Assembly: GCA_003223215.1 (NCBI GenBank)
Contig: QHYH01000084.1
Span: forward strand, 62,001-126,000
Origin: Acidobacteriota bacterium
Lineage (GTDB): Bacteria > Acidobacteriota > Terriglobia > Acidiferrales > UBA7541
DNA: 64,000 nt
Direction: 5' to 3'
Below are positions 1-7,711 of this stretch, one piece after another. The notes below the pieces were generated by a model. It was not told the origin of the DNA. It did no database searches and saw only the letters and a program-made list of their open reading frames with translations. The position numbers and the translations under genes are program-made. Every line of letters starts with the position of its first letter. Position 1 is the stretch's first letter.

Positions 1-1
1 G

Positions 2-475
2 GTTGCCGGGGGTTCCTTTGAGGATTTTTTCGAGAAATACGTGGCGGGCACCGAACCTTTTCCCTATGAGCAAATTTTGGGGCTTGCGGGCTTGGCCTTG
101 CGAACCACCGAGCACCGCCGGGCAGCGCTCGGCTTTACTGCCGAGCGCGATGCGAGCGGTTCCCTCGTCGTAAAGAGTGTCGAATCCGATGCCTTGGCCG
201 CGCCGGCGGGACTCCATGTGGGCGACGTTATCCTCACCTGGAACGGTGGAGAACCGCCGCGTCGTATGGGGCGTTGGGTCTATGAACAAAAACCGGGAGA
301 TGTCCTAAGGCTCAAGGTTCGCCGCGATGAACACGAGATTTCGCTCGAATTCCCTCTCGGGGAGATGAAAGAAACCGTTTACGGGGTCTTTGAGGATCCC
401 GGGGCAAGCGAAAAAGCGCGGAATATCCGGGAAGGCTTGTTACGGGGCGAGACCGCTTCTGCCCGTCGGCGCTAG
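2..475 (+). CDS. C-terminal part of M61-like (glycyl aminopeptidase) protein with PDZ domain, truncated by window start
   Basis: The frame is open from the first bases of the window, so this is the 3' end of a longer gene. The first visible residues (GGSFEDFFEKYVAGTE) resemble the end of the catalytic region in M61-family peptidases. A PDZ-like domain follows, including AAPAGLHVGDVILTWNG, the usual carboxylate-loop/ligand-groove pattern. A GTG lies at position 41 but falls inside the conserved stretch, so it is unlikely to be the start. The zinc-binding motif would lie upstream and cannot be seen. The M61 assignment is an inference from the end of the protein; the PDZ fold is more certain. 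Confidence 0.7.
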   Translation, partial: VAGGSFEDFFEKYVAGTEPFPYEQILGLAGLALRTTEHRRAALGFTAERDASGSLVVKSVESDALAAPAGLHVGDVILTWNGGEPPRRMGRWVYEQKPGDVLRLKVRRDEHEISLEFPLGEMKETVYGVFEDPGASEKARNIREGLLRGETASARRR

Positions 476-591
476 AGTCGAAGCCGACTCCGCAGGCGCT
501 TGACCTGTGGCGCGCGATTCGAGAAGGTCTTGCCTGGGCGTTACTCCTCGAAGGGCAGGCGAGGCTGTTCCCGTGGCTAACGGGCTTGGTC

Positions 592-1314
592 ATGTTCCGA
601 ACGCTTTTCATCGCCGTCTTTTTGTCTCTGTATATCCTGCTGGTCGGGCCGCCGGTAATCCTCTACTCGCTGATCACCAAGGATCCCGATCCTGTGTATT
701 GGGCCGGAATCAAGGGAGTGACGTTTTTCGTGCGCGTAGTTGGAGTTCGCGTGCGCGTGAAGGGCCTCGAGCGCATTCCCCAAGGCGTTTGCCTGTTTGC
801 CGCGAATCACACCAGCGCCGCGGACGCGCCGGCAATTGTGGGAGCGATTCCACGCCGCGTGGCCGTGCTTTTGAAAGAATCGCTGTTCAAGTGGCCGATC
901 GTGGGACAGGCCTTCCAAGCCGTGCACTTTATTCCTGTCAACCGCAGCGCCCGGAAGGCAGCCCTTGCCAGCATGGAGAAGGCCGCAGAAGCCCTGAAGG
1001 CGGGACAATCGTTTTTGATCTATCCCGAGGGAAGGCGCAGTCCGGACGGCCGCCTGCAGGAATTCAAGAAAGGCGCCGTGGTCATGGCCATCAAAGCAGG
1101 CGTGCCCATCGTACCGATGGTGTGTATCGGCGCGCACCACATCATGGAGAAACACTCGCTTGTCATTCGCGCCGGAGAGATCGTGGTCGAATTTTTGGAA
1201 CCCATCGACGCATCAAAATACTCGTTGGAAGAACGAGACGTTCTGAACCAGAAAGTTCACGACGCGATGGCCCGTGCGCTTCCGCCCGGCCAGCAGCCAA
1301 TCGAGGCGACGTGA
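592..1314 (+). CDS. plsC: 1-acyl-sn-glycerol-3-phosphate acyltransferase (PlsC/LPLAT family)
   Basis: The product acylates lysophosphatidic acid to phosphatidic acid in membrane phospholipid synthesis. It has an N-terminal membrane segment (about residues 3-25), the catalytic NHTSAAD (NHx4D) motif near residue 75, and a YPEGRRS block matching the family's FPEGTRS substrate-binding motif. About 240 residues is normal for the family. I chose the ATG at 592; a TTG two codons earlier is in frame, and neither has a strong ribosome-binding site. It is followed on the opposite strand by lpxD, so two envelope-lipid genes converge here. Confidence 0.88.
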   Translation: MFRTLFIAVFLSLYILLVGPPVILYSLITKDPDPVYWAGIKGVTFFVRVVGVRVRVKGLERIPQGVCLFAANHTSAADAPAIVGAIPRRVAVLLKESLFKWPIVGQAFQAVHFIPVNRSARKAALASMEKAAEALKAGQSFLIYPEGRRSPDGRLQEFKKGAVVMAIKAGVPIVPMVCIGAHHIMEKHSLVIRAGEIVVEFLEPIDASKYSLEERDVLNQKVHDAMARALPPGQQPIEAT

Positions 1315-1435
1315 TCGGTCAGGAAGGCGACCGGCGCTCTGCGCGCACAGAAAACCGGGCTGCCCGGATCGTCGACCGGATTGTTGCAGCGAAGCGGGAA
1401 TAAAGCGCCTTTCTGAACAACGAGATGGCAGGCCT

Positions 1436-2470
1436 TCAGCGTTTGAGCCGCTCGAGTTGGGACTCCAGTTCCCGCACCCGCTTTTGCAGCTCCGGGAGCT
1501 GATTCAGCGCGGCCATCATTTTGAGCCACTGGCGGTTCTCGACCGCGGGATAGCCGGAGTAGAAAGCATGCGCAGGCACGTCGTTCGGCACGCCGCTCTG
1601 CGCGGTAATGACCGTGCCGTCGCCAACGGTCAAGTGACCCGCGGTCCCTACTTGGCCCGCCAGAATACAGTTGTTCCCAATTTTAGTTGAGCCGGCGAGG
1701 CCGACCTGCCCGCAAAGCAGGGTGTTCGCGCCAACGCTCGAAGCATGGCCAACGAGGACCAGATCGTCGATCTTGGCGCCACGGCCGATGCGCGTCTCGC
1801 CTACCGTAGCGCGATCCACGCAGGCGTTAGATTGCACTTCCACATCATCCTCCAGCACTGCCGGACCGGACTGAGCCATTTTGTACCATGAGCCATCCGG
1901 CCGTTTGGCAAAACCGAAACCGTCTCCCCCAATAATGGCTCCGTTTTGCAAGATGACGCGGTTGCCAATACGGCAGTGCTCGCGCACCACCGAGTGCGCG
2001 TGCGCGACAAAATCATCGCCAATCTTCGCGCCACGATAGATGGTTACAAAGCTATGCAGAACGGCGTTGCGGCCGATCTCGACTTCCTCATCGATGCAAC
2101 AATACGGTCCAATGTGCGCGCCTTCGCCGATTTTGGCCGCCCTTGCGATGATGGCGGTAGGGTGAATCCCAGAAGCATACCTCGGCGCGTCGTAGAACAG
2201 TTCGAGCGCATGGGCGAACGCCAGGTAAGGATTGGGCGAACGTAAAGCGGCAATTGGCGGCTGTGTTCTGTCGCGCTCGATGGCCACGCCCTCCTCGAGC
2301 AGGATCGCTGAGGCGCGGGTCGACTTGAGCAACGCAAAGTATTTGCGGTTGGCCAGAAAAGTAAGCTGGCCCGGTTCGGCGTGCTCCATGCCGGCGACGC
2401 CGGAAATATCCAGTTCCGGCGGCCCTTCAAGGCGACAGCGCAATTTCTGAGCGAGTTCAGCAAGTTTCAT
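1436..2470 (-). CDS. lpxD: UDP-3-O-acylglucosamine N-acyltransferase
   Basis: LpxD adds the N-linked 3-hydroxyacyl chain in the third step of lipid A synthesis. The 344-residue product has the N-terminal uridine-binding domain (residues 1-100), a left-handed beta-helix of hexapeptide repeats (about 100-310) with the GGDGFGFA signature, and His242 in VGHASSVG at the place of the family's catalytic histidine. The tail is a short coiled coil rich in Leu, Glu and Arg, typical of LpxD trimers. A GAGGAG sequence lies about 9 nt before the ATG. The gene sits alone here, away from lpxA, lpxB and fabZ. Its presence implies an outer membrane with lipopolysaccharide. Confidence 0.95.
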   Translation of the reverse strand: MKLAELAQKLRCRLEGPPELDISGVAGMEHAEPGQLTFLANRKYFALLKSTRASAILLEEGVAIERDRTQPPIAALRSPNPYLAFAHALELFYDAPRYASGIHPTAIIARAAKIGEGAHIGPYCCIDEEVEIGRNAVLHSFVTIYRGAKIGDDFVAHAHSVVREHCRIGNRVILQNGAIIGGDGFGFAKRPDGSWYKMAQSGPAVLEDDVEVQSNACVDRATVGETRIGRGAKIDDLVLVGHASSVGANTLLCGQVGLAGSTKIGNNCILAGQVGTAGHLTVGDGTVITAQSGVPNDVPAHAFYSGYPAVENRQWLKMMAALNQLPELQKRVRELESQLERLKR

Positions 2471-2940
2471 GGAAGGTGCTCCTCAAGCACGCAAAGAAAT
2501 TCGTGGTTTCAGGTTCAATCGAACCAAGGTGACGTGCTCCCGCGGCTGAAGCCGGAGGCTTCTAGAGTCTACATCAGCCTTCCCGCACCGCTGACAGCGG
2601 CTGAAGGCTCAGTCCGAGCCTTGGCACTTCGAGAGCCGAAGCCTGGTCGTGCGGTAACCAATCCGCAATGCAGGCCAACATGCTCACGATCCGAAAGCCA
2701 TTTGATGTTTGGTGCTCCACCGAAGTCCTCTCGAACGCCTTTGATGTCTCCGGGCTGGCTCGCGTGCTCTACGTAGTGGATGCCCTTGCGGTGAGACGAC
2801 CAGGGCATCACGACGCTCTTGCCAGGCCGCGTTGCGCAGTTCTCGACACACGTCCGGCGGTGTCTGCAATTGTTTCTCGTCGGCAAGTTCAACCGTCAAA
2901 AAAGAAAAGCAAAGTAAGTAAACGATTGAACGGCAAGACG
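2471..2940. other. 470-bp gene-free stretch with a two-tier hairpin
   Basis: No convincing gene is visible. Positions 2576-2609 can fold as nested inverted repeats: AGCCTT pairs with AAGGCT, enclosing CCGCTG and CAGCGG. A 107-codon minus-strand frame (2569-2892) has no recognisable domain and no good ribosome-binding site, so I treat it as non-coding. The stretch separates two minus-strand genes and probably holds the lpxD promoter. Confidence 0.3.
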
Positions 2941-3441
2941 TTATTCGCTAAAGAGCCGGGACTGTGCGGCCGCAGCCACGGCCGCTGGTTTGCGCCGGGC
3001 GATGCCCACGACGCCAAGCACGGTTACTTCGGCAAGCGCGGTGCGCGGCACGAAAATCCGGTCGGTCGAGGAATTCAGATCAGGGGGAGTAATCTGCAAG
3101 CCGTTTTCTAGCAGTGAGAGTAGGTCATTGGGAATCACCCCTTCCAGGATGTCCCCGTCATGGAATTGCAACTTCACCCACAACCCGTCGAGCTTGGGCC
3201 GGCTTAGGAAAGCTTTACGCTGCGGTTCGAACTCATCGGAAAACTCGCGCACAAAATAAATCGAACGGATTTTGGCGACCGGGAACTGGATATGCTCGCC
3301 TTCCGGCGTGAGTACATCAATGGGATCGAGCTGGCCGAGGCGAGCAGGGTTCAGGTATCCGCGCAGGGATTTCCTGTCGGCAAGCACAAGAATGACTTTC
3401 TTGTGCGTCGAGGCTGGGGCTCTGGTTTTCAAAATCGGCAA
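2941..3441 (-). CDS. conserved hypothetical protein
   Basis: A 166-residue soluble protein from a TTG start; no better start exists before the upstream stop. I do not recognise a named family with confidence. The sequence is rich in short beta-strand patterns: a lysine-rich start, then VILVLADRKSLRGYL, then a second strand set around LKLQFHDGDILEGVIPN-like residues. Two halves each contain a 'hydrophobic-x-DG/LRGYL' turn, suggesting a small beta-barrel (Sm-like or PilZ-like). No membrane segment or signal peptide is present. It is transcribed divergently from murJ and shares its upstream region. Confidence 0.6.
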   Translation of the reverse strand: MPILKTRAPASTHKKVILVLADRKSLRGYLNPARLGQLDPIDVLTPEGEHIQFPVAKIRSIYFVREFSDEFEPQRKAFLSRPKLDGLWVKLQFHDGDILEGVIPNDLLSLLENGLQITPPDLNSSTDRIFVPRTALAEVTVLGVVGIARRKPAAVAAAAQSRLFSE

Positions 3442-3465
3442 ATCCCAGTTTGGAAAATCGCAAAT

Positions 3466-3494
3466 TTGCCAATCGGCAGAATGTATGTTATGTT
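3466..3494 (+). promoter_or_regulatory. candidate sigma-70 promoter for murJ-xerD
   Basis: TTGCCA (3466-3471) and TATGTT (3489-3494) are separated by 17 nt, a good match to -35/-10 spacing, in the only AT-rich part of the divergent intergenic region. The murJ start lies 65 nt downstream. Confidence 0.4.
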
Positions 3495-3558
3495 AAGCAC
3501 GCTCTTCCTGTCAAGTTGTTGTTTTTATTGGGGTTAGGGGTCGCCGGAGCACCGCCCT

Positions 3559-5160
3559 TTGACCGATAAGAAGCATATCCTAAAATCGGCCTCGATCATC
3601 TCTTTGGTCACCGTCGTCAGCCGCACCCTCGGCTACGTGCGCGACCAGCGCATCACTTTGCTCCTGGGAACCACGCTTTCCGCCGACGCCTACGTCCTAG
3701 CCTACCGCATTCCGAACCTCTTTCGTAGGCTGGTTGCCGAAGGCTCGATGACGGCCTCCTTTATCCCGGTCTTTTCCGGATACATGCAGGAAAAAAGCAG
3801 GGAGGAAGTCTGGGACTTCGCCAATCGCTTGTTTTGGACGCTCGCGCTGGTTGCGGCGGTGATCAGCATTTTGGGAATGGTGTTTTCTCCGGCGGTGGTC
3901 CAGGTCTTTTCCGGAGCGAACGTCGCCCGCGACCAGGCCGTAGACTTGAACCGGATTATTTTCCCTTACCTGTTTTTTATCGCCCTGGCGGCACTCGCGA
4001 TGGGAATCCTCAATTGCTTCCACATCTTTGGATTGCCGGCGGCTACGCCGGTGATGCTGAACATTGCGACCATCCTCTTCTCCGTTGGAATCGTTTGGCA
4101 TCACTTCAAAGATGTGGCCACCTCCCTGGCAGTAGGGGTGCTCGTCGGGGGTGTCCTGCAGTTTCTGATTCAGGTTCCCACCCTGGTGCGGAAGGGGATG
4201 AATTTCAATTTCGCCATCTCCTTTTCGCACCCTGCGATTCGCGAGGTGGCGCGCTTGATGCTTCCGCGTCTTTTCGGAATCGGCATAGGCCAAATCAATC
4301 TCCTGATCGACACCAAGTTTGCCACGGCGGCGAAGATGCCTGCCGGCAGCCTTGCGGCGCTGTATGTTGCCGACCGCGTGATGGAGCTGGTCCTGGGCGG
4401 CTACGCTATCGCCGTGGCCACGGCCATTCTTCCCATGATGTCGCATCAGGCGGCGGTGAAAGACTACGAATCGCTAAAGAAGACGCTGTCGTTCTCCGTG
4501 CGCATTGTGGCCTTCATCACCATTCCTGCGGCGCTGGGCCTGATGGTGCTCCGCGAACCGATTATTCGCGTGCTCTTTCAGCACGGAGAGTTTGTGGCCT
4601 CATCGACGCGCCTGACGGCGCGAGCCCTGCTCTATTACGCCATAGGATTGCCTGCGCTGGCGACGGTGAAGCTGGTGGTGCCGGCTTTCTATTCCACAAA
4701 GGATACCAAGACACCGGTCGTCGTCGCTTCCATTTCCTTGGTCATCAACATCATCCTGAACATCCTTTTTCTGCAGGTATTTTTCAATCGGGTACAGAAT
4801 GGCGGCCCGGCCCTAGCCACGGCGCTCGCGACGTTTTTTGATTTCTTCGCTTTGCTCATCATTTTTCGCTGGCGGCATGGTTCGATGGGAATGACGGAGG
4901 CCATGCGTTCGTTTGCAAAGATTTCTTTGTGCTCCGCCATCATGGCAGCGGCGTGCTGGGTTGGAAATCGCTACACCGCGTTTACCGTGCATTCTCGATT
5001 CCTAGTCCAGCTGGTTGTTTTTGCCGGGCTGCTCACCGGCGCAACCGCGCTGTACCTTGCGCTCGCGTGGATTTTCCGCTGCCATGAGATCGAGGAAGTC
5101 TACGGAATTGCGACCCGCCGCCGGACCGCCGGCGGGGAAGGCGGGTACGCGGAGGCATGA
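3559..5160 (+). CDS. murJ: lipid II flippase MurJ (MviN)
   Basis: MurJ moves lipid II across the inner membrane for peptidoglycan synthesis. The 533-residue protein has 13-14 hydrophobic segments across its length and the characteristic MurJ N-terminus (SASIISLVTVVSRTLGYVRDQ region). It also has the conserved FRRLVAEGSMTASFIPVF stretch near residue 55 and FYSTKDTKTPV near residue 375. The start is TTG with a GGAG about 9 nt upstream. The stop overlaps the start of xerD (ATGA), so the two are probably co-translated. Confidence 0.95.
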   Translation: MTDKKHILKSASIISLVTVVSRTLGYVRDQRITLLLGTTLSADAYVLAYRIPNLFRRLVAEGSMTASFIPVFSGYMQEKSREEVWDFANRLFWTLALVAAVISILGMVFSPAVVQVFSGANVARDQAVDLNRIIFPYLFFIALAALAMGILNCFHIFGLPAATPVMLNIATILFSVGIVWHHFKDVATSLAVGVLVGGVLQFLIQVPTLVRKGMNFNFAISFSHPAIREVARLMLPRLFGIGIGQINLLIDTKFATAAKMPAGSLAALYVADRVMELVLGGYAIAVATAILPMMSHQAAVKDYESLKKTLSFSVRIVAFITIPAALGLMVLREPIIRVLFQHGEFVASSTRLTARALLYYAIGLPALATVKLVVPAFYSTKDTKTPVVVASISLVINIILNILFLQVFFNRVQNGGPALATALATFFDFFALLIIFRWRHGSMGMTEAMRSFAKISLCSAIMAAACWVGNRYTAFTVHSRFLVQLVVFAGLLTGATALYLALAWIFRCHEIEEVYGIATRRRTAGGEGGYAEA

Positions 5161-6053
5161 TGGAAGTGACTGCGGCCATCTCATCGTTTTTGACGCACAT
5201 CCGGGTCGAAAAAGGGCTGTCTGCAAACACCGTCTCGGCTTACCGCCGAGACCTGATGAAATTCAGCGACTTTGCGCAGAAGCGCAAACTCTCGCTCGTG
5301 GCCGTAAGCCGGGACGATTTGGTGGATTTTCTGGCCGGACTCTACCGGCAAAGGCTGGAAAGCAAGAGCGTGGCGCGGCATCTGGTGTCCTTGCGGAATT
5401 TCTTCCGCTTTGCCCAGATTCAGGAATTGATCCCCGAAGATCCTTCGGCGAACCTCGAATCTCCCAAGATCCGGCGGTCCTTGCCGGGGTATCTGCGTCT
5501 GGAGGAAGTTGAGCGCTTGCTGGCGCTGCCGGATGCGAAAACCCCCTTCGGCTTGCGCGACCGGGCGATGCTGGAAGTCCTGTACTCCGCGGGATTGCGC
5601 GTTTCCGAACTGGTTGGCCTGCGCGTCGGCGATCTGGACACGAAAGTCGGGTGCGTACGCTGCATTGGCAAAGGCGACAAGGAGCGGATCGTGCCTATCG
5701 GGAAGAAAGCCCTGGGCATGGTGGAACGCTATCTGCGGGACGGCCGGCCGAAGTTGCTTGGCAAGGCCACCAGCAGCCCAACGCTTTTCGTCAACCGTCG
5801 CGGTGGCGCCCTCAGCCGTGTTGGCGTGTGGAAGATTCTGTCCACTTACGGGAGGCGCGCCGGATTGCGTGTGGCGCTAACGCCGCACATGTTGCGGCAC
5901 AGTTTTGCCACGCATTTGCTCGAGCGGGGCGCCGATTTGCGGTCGGTGCAATTGATGCTGGGCCATGCGGACATCTCCACAACCCAGATTTACACCCACG
6001 TGGTGGAAGAGCGGTTGAAGCAGATTTACAAGGCGCATCACCCGCGTGCATAG
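5157..6053 (+). CDS. xerD: tyrosine recombinase XerD-type (dimer resolution)
   Basis: Xer recombinases resolve chromosome dimers at dif near the terminus. The 298-residue protein has the N-terminal SAM-like core-binding domain (1-90) and the C-terminal catalytic domain. All catalytic residues are present: Arg148 (AGLRVSEL), Lys172 (GKGDKER), His244/Arg247 (HMLRH), His270 (LGH) and the nucleophile Tyr279. The length and the absence of integrase extensions favour Xer over a phage integrase. XerC versus XerD cannot be settled here, but XerD is the better match by feel. It overlaps murJ by 4 nt. Confidence 0.88.
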   Translation: MMEVTAAISSFLTHIRVEKGLSANTVSAYRRDLMKFSDFAQKRKLSLVAVSRDDLVDFLAGLYRQRLESKSVARHLVSLRNFFRFAQIQELIPEDPSANLESPKIRRSLPGYLRLEEVERLLALPDAKTPFGLRDRAMLEVLYSAGLRVSELVGLRVGDLDTKVGCVRCIGKGDKERIVPIGKKALGMVERYLRDGRPKLLGKATSSPTLFVNRRGGALSRVGVWKILSTYGRRAGLRVALTPHMLRHSFATHLLERGADLRSVQLMLGHADISTTQIYTHVVEERLKQIYKAHHPRA

Positions 6054-6128
6054 CGCGGCAGGTTGAGGGGCTCATTGCGGGTGGCTCCGCAAAGAATAGC
6101 GCGGACACCCTGAAGCAGAAGGAGCGCA

Positions 6129-7628
6129 ATGCCAGATTACATGTTTTTGCTGGAAAGCCGGCTCTCACCGGAACAGCGAGCCGCGATGATGCGCGTGCAA
6201 GAGCTCTCCGCGGCGCTGGGATTCAACGTCTACCTGACGGGCGGAACCGTGCGCGACTTGATTACCGGGGCGTCGCTGCGCGATCTCGATTTTACCGTCG
6301 AAGGAAACCCCTCGCGCATCGCGCGCGAACTCGAAAAGGGCGGCGCAAAAGTCCTCCGCGAAGACGAAAGGTACCGCCACATCGAAGTCTTGTTTGCCGG
6401 AGATTGCGAGGGGAGCATTTCCGCGGCGCGCGATGACTATTATGTCCGGCCGGGAACGCGCCCGGAAATTCGCTGGTCCACGATCATGGAGGACTTGCGG
6501 CGGCGCGATTTTTCGCTGAACGCCATCGCCATCTCCTTGAATCCTGCGTCCCGCGGTTTGCTGCTGGATCCCACAAACGGCCTGTCGGACATCGAGCGCG
6601 CCGAAGTGAGAGCCCTGAGCATCCACAGTTTTACCAATCAGCCGGTGCGCCTGCTGCGCTTACTGCGTTTTGCGGCGCGCATGGGCTTCAAGGTCGAGCA
6701 GCGTACGCAGGAGTGGTTCGACTTGGCCATCGAGCGCAACCTGCACCACTCCATCGAGCCGGAGGACGCCGGGAGCGAACTCCAGGCCGTGGCGCGGGAA
6801 GAACGGCCCACCGTCGTTCTCAAGGCTTGGGAAGACGCCAAGTTGCTGGAGGTGGTCAACCCGGTTCTCGCCAAAAAACATCCCGACCACGACGCGATCA
6901 ATCGTCTGACGAAGGTGCGCGAGGATTTGTTTACGGCGGGATTCCGCCCGCGGCTGTCCACGCCGATGCTCCTGGCCCTCCTGGGTCGCTTGAAGGATCG
7001 CGAGCGGTCGGGCGTGCTCTCGAAAGCGGGTTTCCGCGCAGCCGAGGCGGAATCCATCCTGAGGTTTGAAGAAAAAGCCCTCGCCACGCAAAAAGACCTG
7101 GTCGGCAAGAAAATGCAGGCCCCGGTGGAGGCCTACCGGTTTCTCGAGAGGCTTCCGCTCGAACAAATGGCCTATTTGCTTGCCGAGTCGAACCATAGCG
7201 GGGCGCTCTCCAAGATTCGCGCTTACCTGCACAAATGGCGGCCCATTCGCGGCGGGCTGACGCAGGTGGGGAATGAGCTGGGAGCGCTGGGAATGGCGCG
7301 CGGCGCGAAGTTCGACCAGATTGTCGAGCAGGTCTTTGCCCTGCAGCTCACCGGCCGAGGAAAGACGCCGGAGGAGCGCGAGAAAATCCTGCGCAAGCTG
7401 AGTGGAATTAAGGAACAAGCGAAAAAGAAGGAGAAAGAAAAGAAGTCCGCCAAGTCGCACGCCGCGGCGATTTCCGCGGCGGCGGGCCAGAAACACGCTG
7501 CCGAAAAGGCGGAAACGAAGCACGAAGCAAGCGCAAAGGCGGCGCGTGCGCGACCCGCGGCGAGGGCCGCGGCTGCCAAGGCTCATCCCAGGCACGTGGG
7601 CGCGGCCAAGAAGAAACATCACCGCTAA
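6129..7628 (+). CDS. poly(A) polymerase / CCA-adding enzyme family, with lysine-alanine tail
   Basis: A class II nucleotidyltransferase that adds CCA (or poly(A)) to RNA 3' ends. The head domain shows GGTVRDL (about residue 37), the RDLDFTVEG metal-binding aspartates, and RRRDFSLNAIAI. The neck region follows with RLLRLLRFAARMGF. After about residue 420 the protein changes to a Lys/Ala/Arg-rich low-complexity tail that runs to residue 499, which most family members lack. An AAGGAG ribosome-binding site precedes the ATG. Whether it adds CCA or A residues cannot be decided from sequence reading. Confidence 0.88.
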   Translation: MPDYMFLLESRLSPEQRAAMMRVQELSAALGFNVYLTGGTVRDLITGASLRDLDFTVEGNPSRIARELEKGGAKVLREDERYRHIEVLFAGDCEGSISAARDDYYVRPGTRPEIRWSTIMEDLRRRDFSLNAIAISLNPASRGLLLDPTNGLSDIERAEVRALSIHSFTNQPVRLLRLLRFAARMGFKVEQRTQEWFDLAIERNLHHSIEPEDAGSELQAVAREERPTVVLKAWEDAKLLEVVNPVLAKKHPDHDAINRLTKVREDLFTAGFRPRLSTPMLLALLGRLKDRERSGVLSKAGFRAAEAESILRFEEKALATQKDLVGKKMQAPVEAYRFLERLPLEQMAYLLAESNHSGALSKIRAYLHKWRPIRGGLTQVGNELGALGMARGAKFDQIVEQVFALQLTGRGKTPEEREKILRKLSGIKEQAKKKEKEKKSAKSHAAAISAAAGQKHAAEKAETKHEASAKAARARPAARAAAAKAHPRHVGAAKKKHHR

Positions 7629-7699
7629 GAGGCGCCGCTTGCCGAATCCGACCCTGTGCAAAAGTCACATTGCGTAATGCAAATCTTTGAAGGGAGTTT

Positions 7700-7705
7700 T
7701 AGAAT
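7700..7705 (+). promoter_or_regulatory. -10-like hexamer TAGAAT 6 nt before the dnaE ATG
   Basis: TAGAAT is followed by exactly 6 nt and then ATG 7712. If it is used as a -10 element, transcription would begin at or next to the start codon, giving a leaderless dnaE mRNA. No Shine-Dalgarno lies at a usable distance; AGGGAG at 7691 is too far upstream. Confidence 0.4.
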
Positions 7706-7711
7706 CGTTCC

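Noticed and set aside
507-1403. Long plus-strand frame over plsC
   Set aside because: It is a shadow of plsC in another frame, rich in Arg and without domain signals; plsC has the NHx4D and EGRRS motifs.
2569-2892. 107-codon minus-strand frame in the lpxD upstream gap
   Set aside because: No ribosome-binding site, no domain, and composition unlike neighbours.
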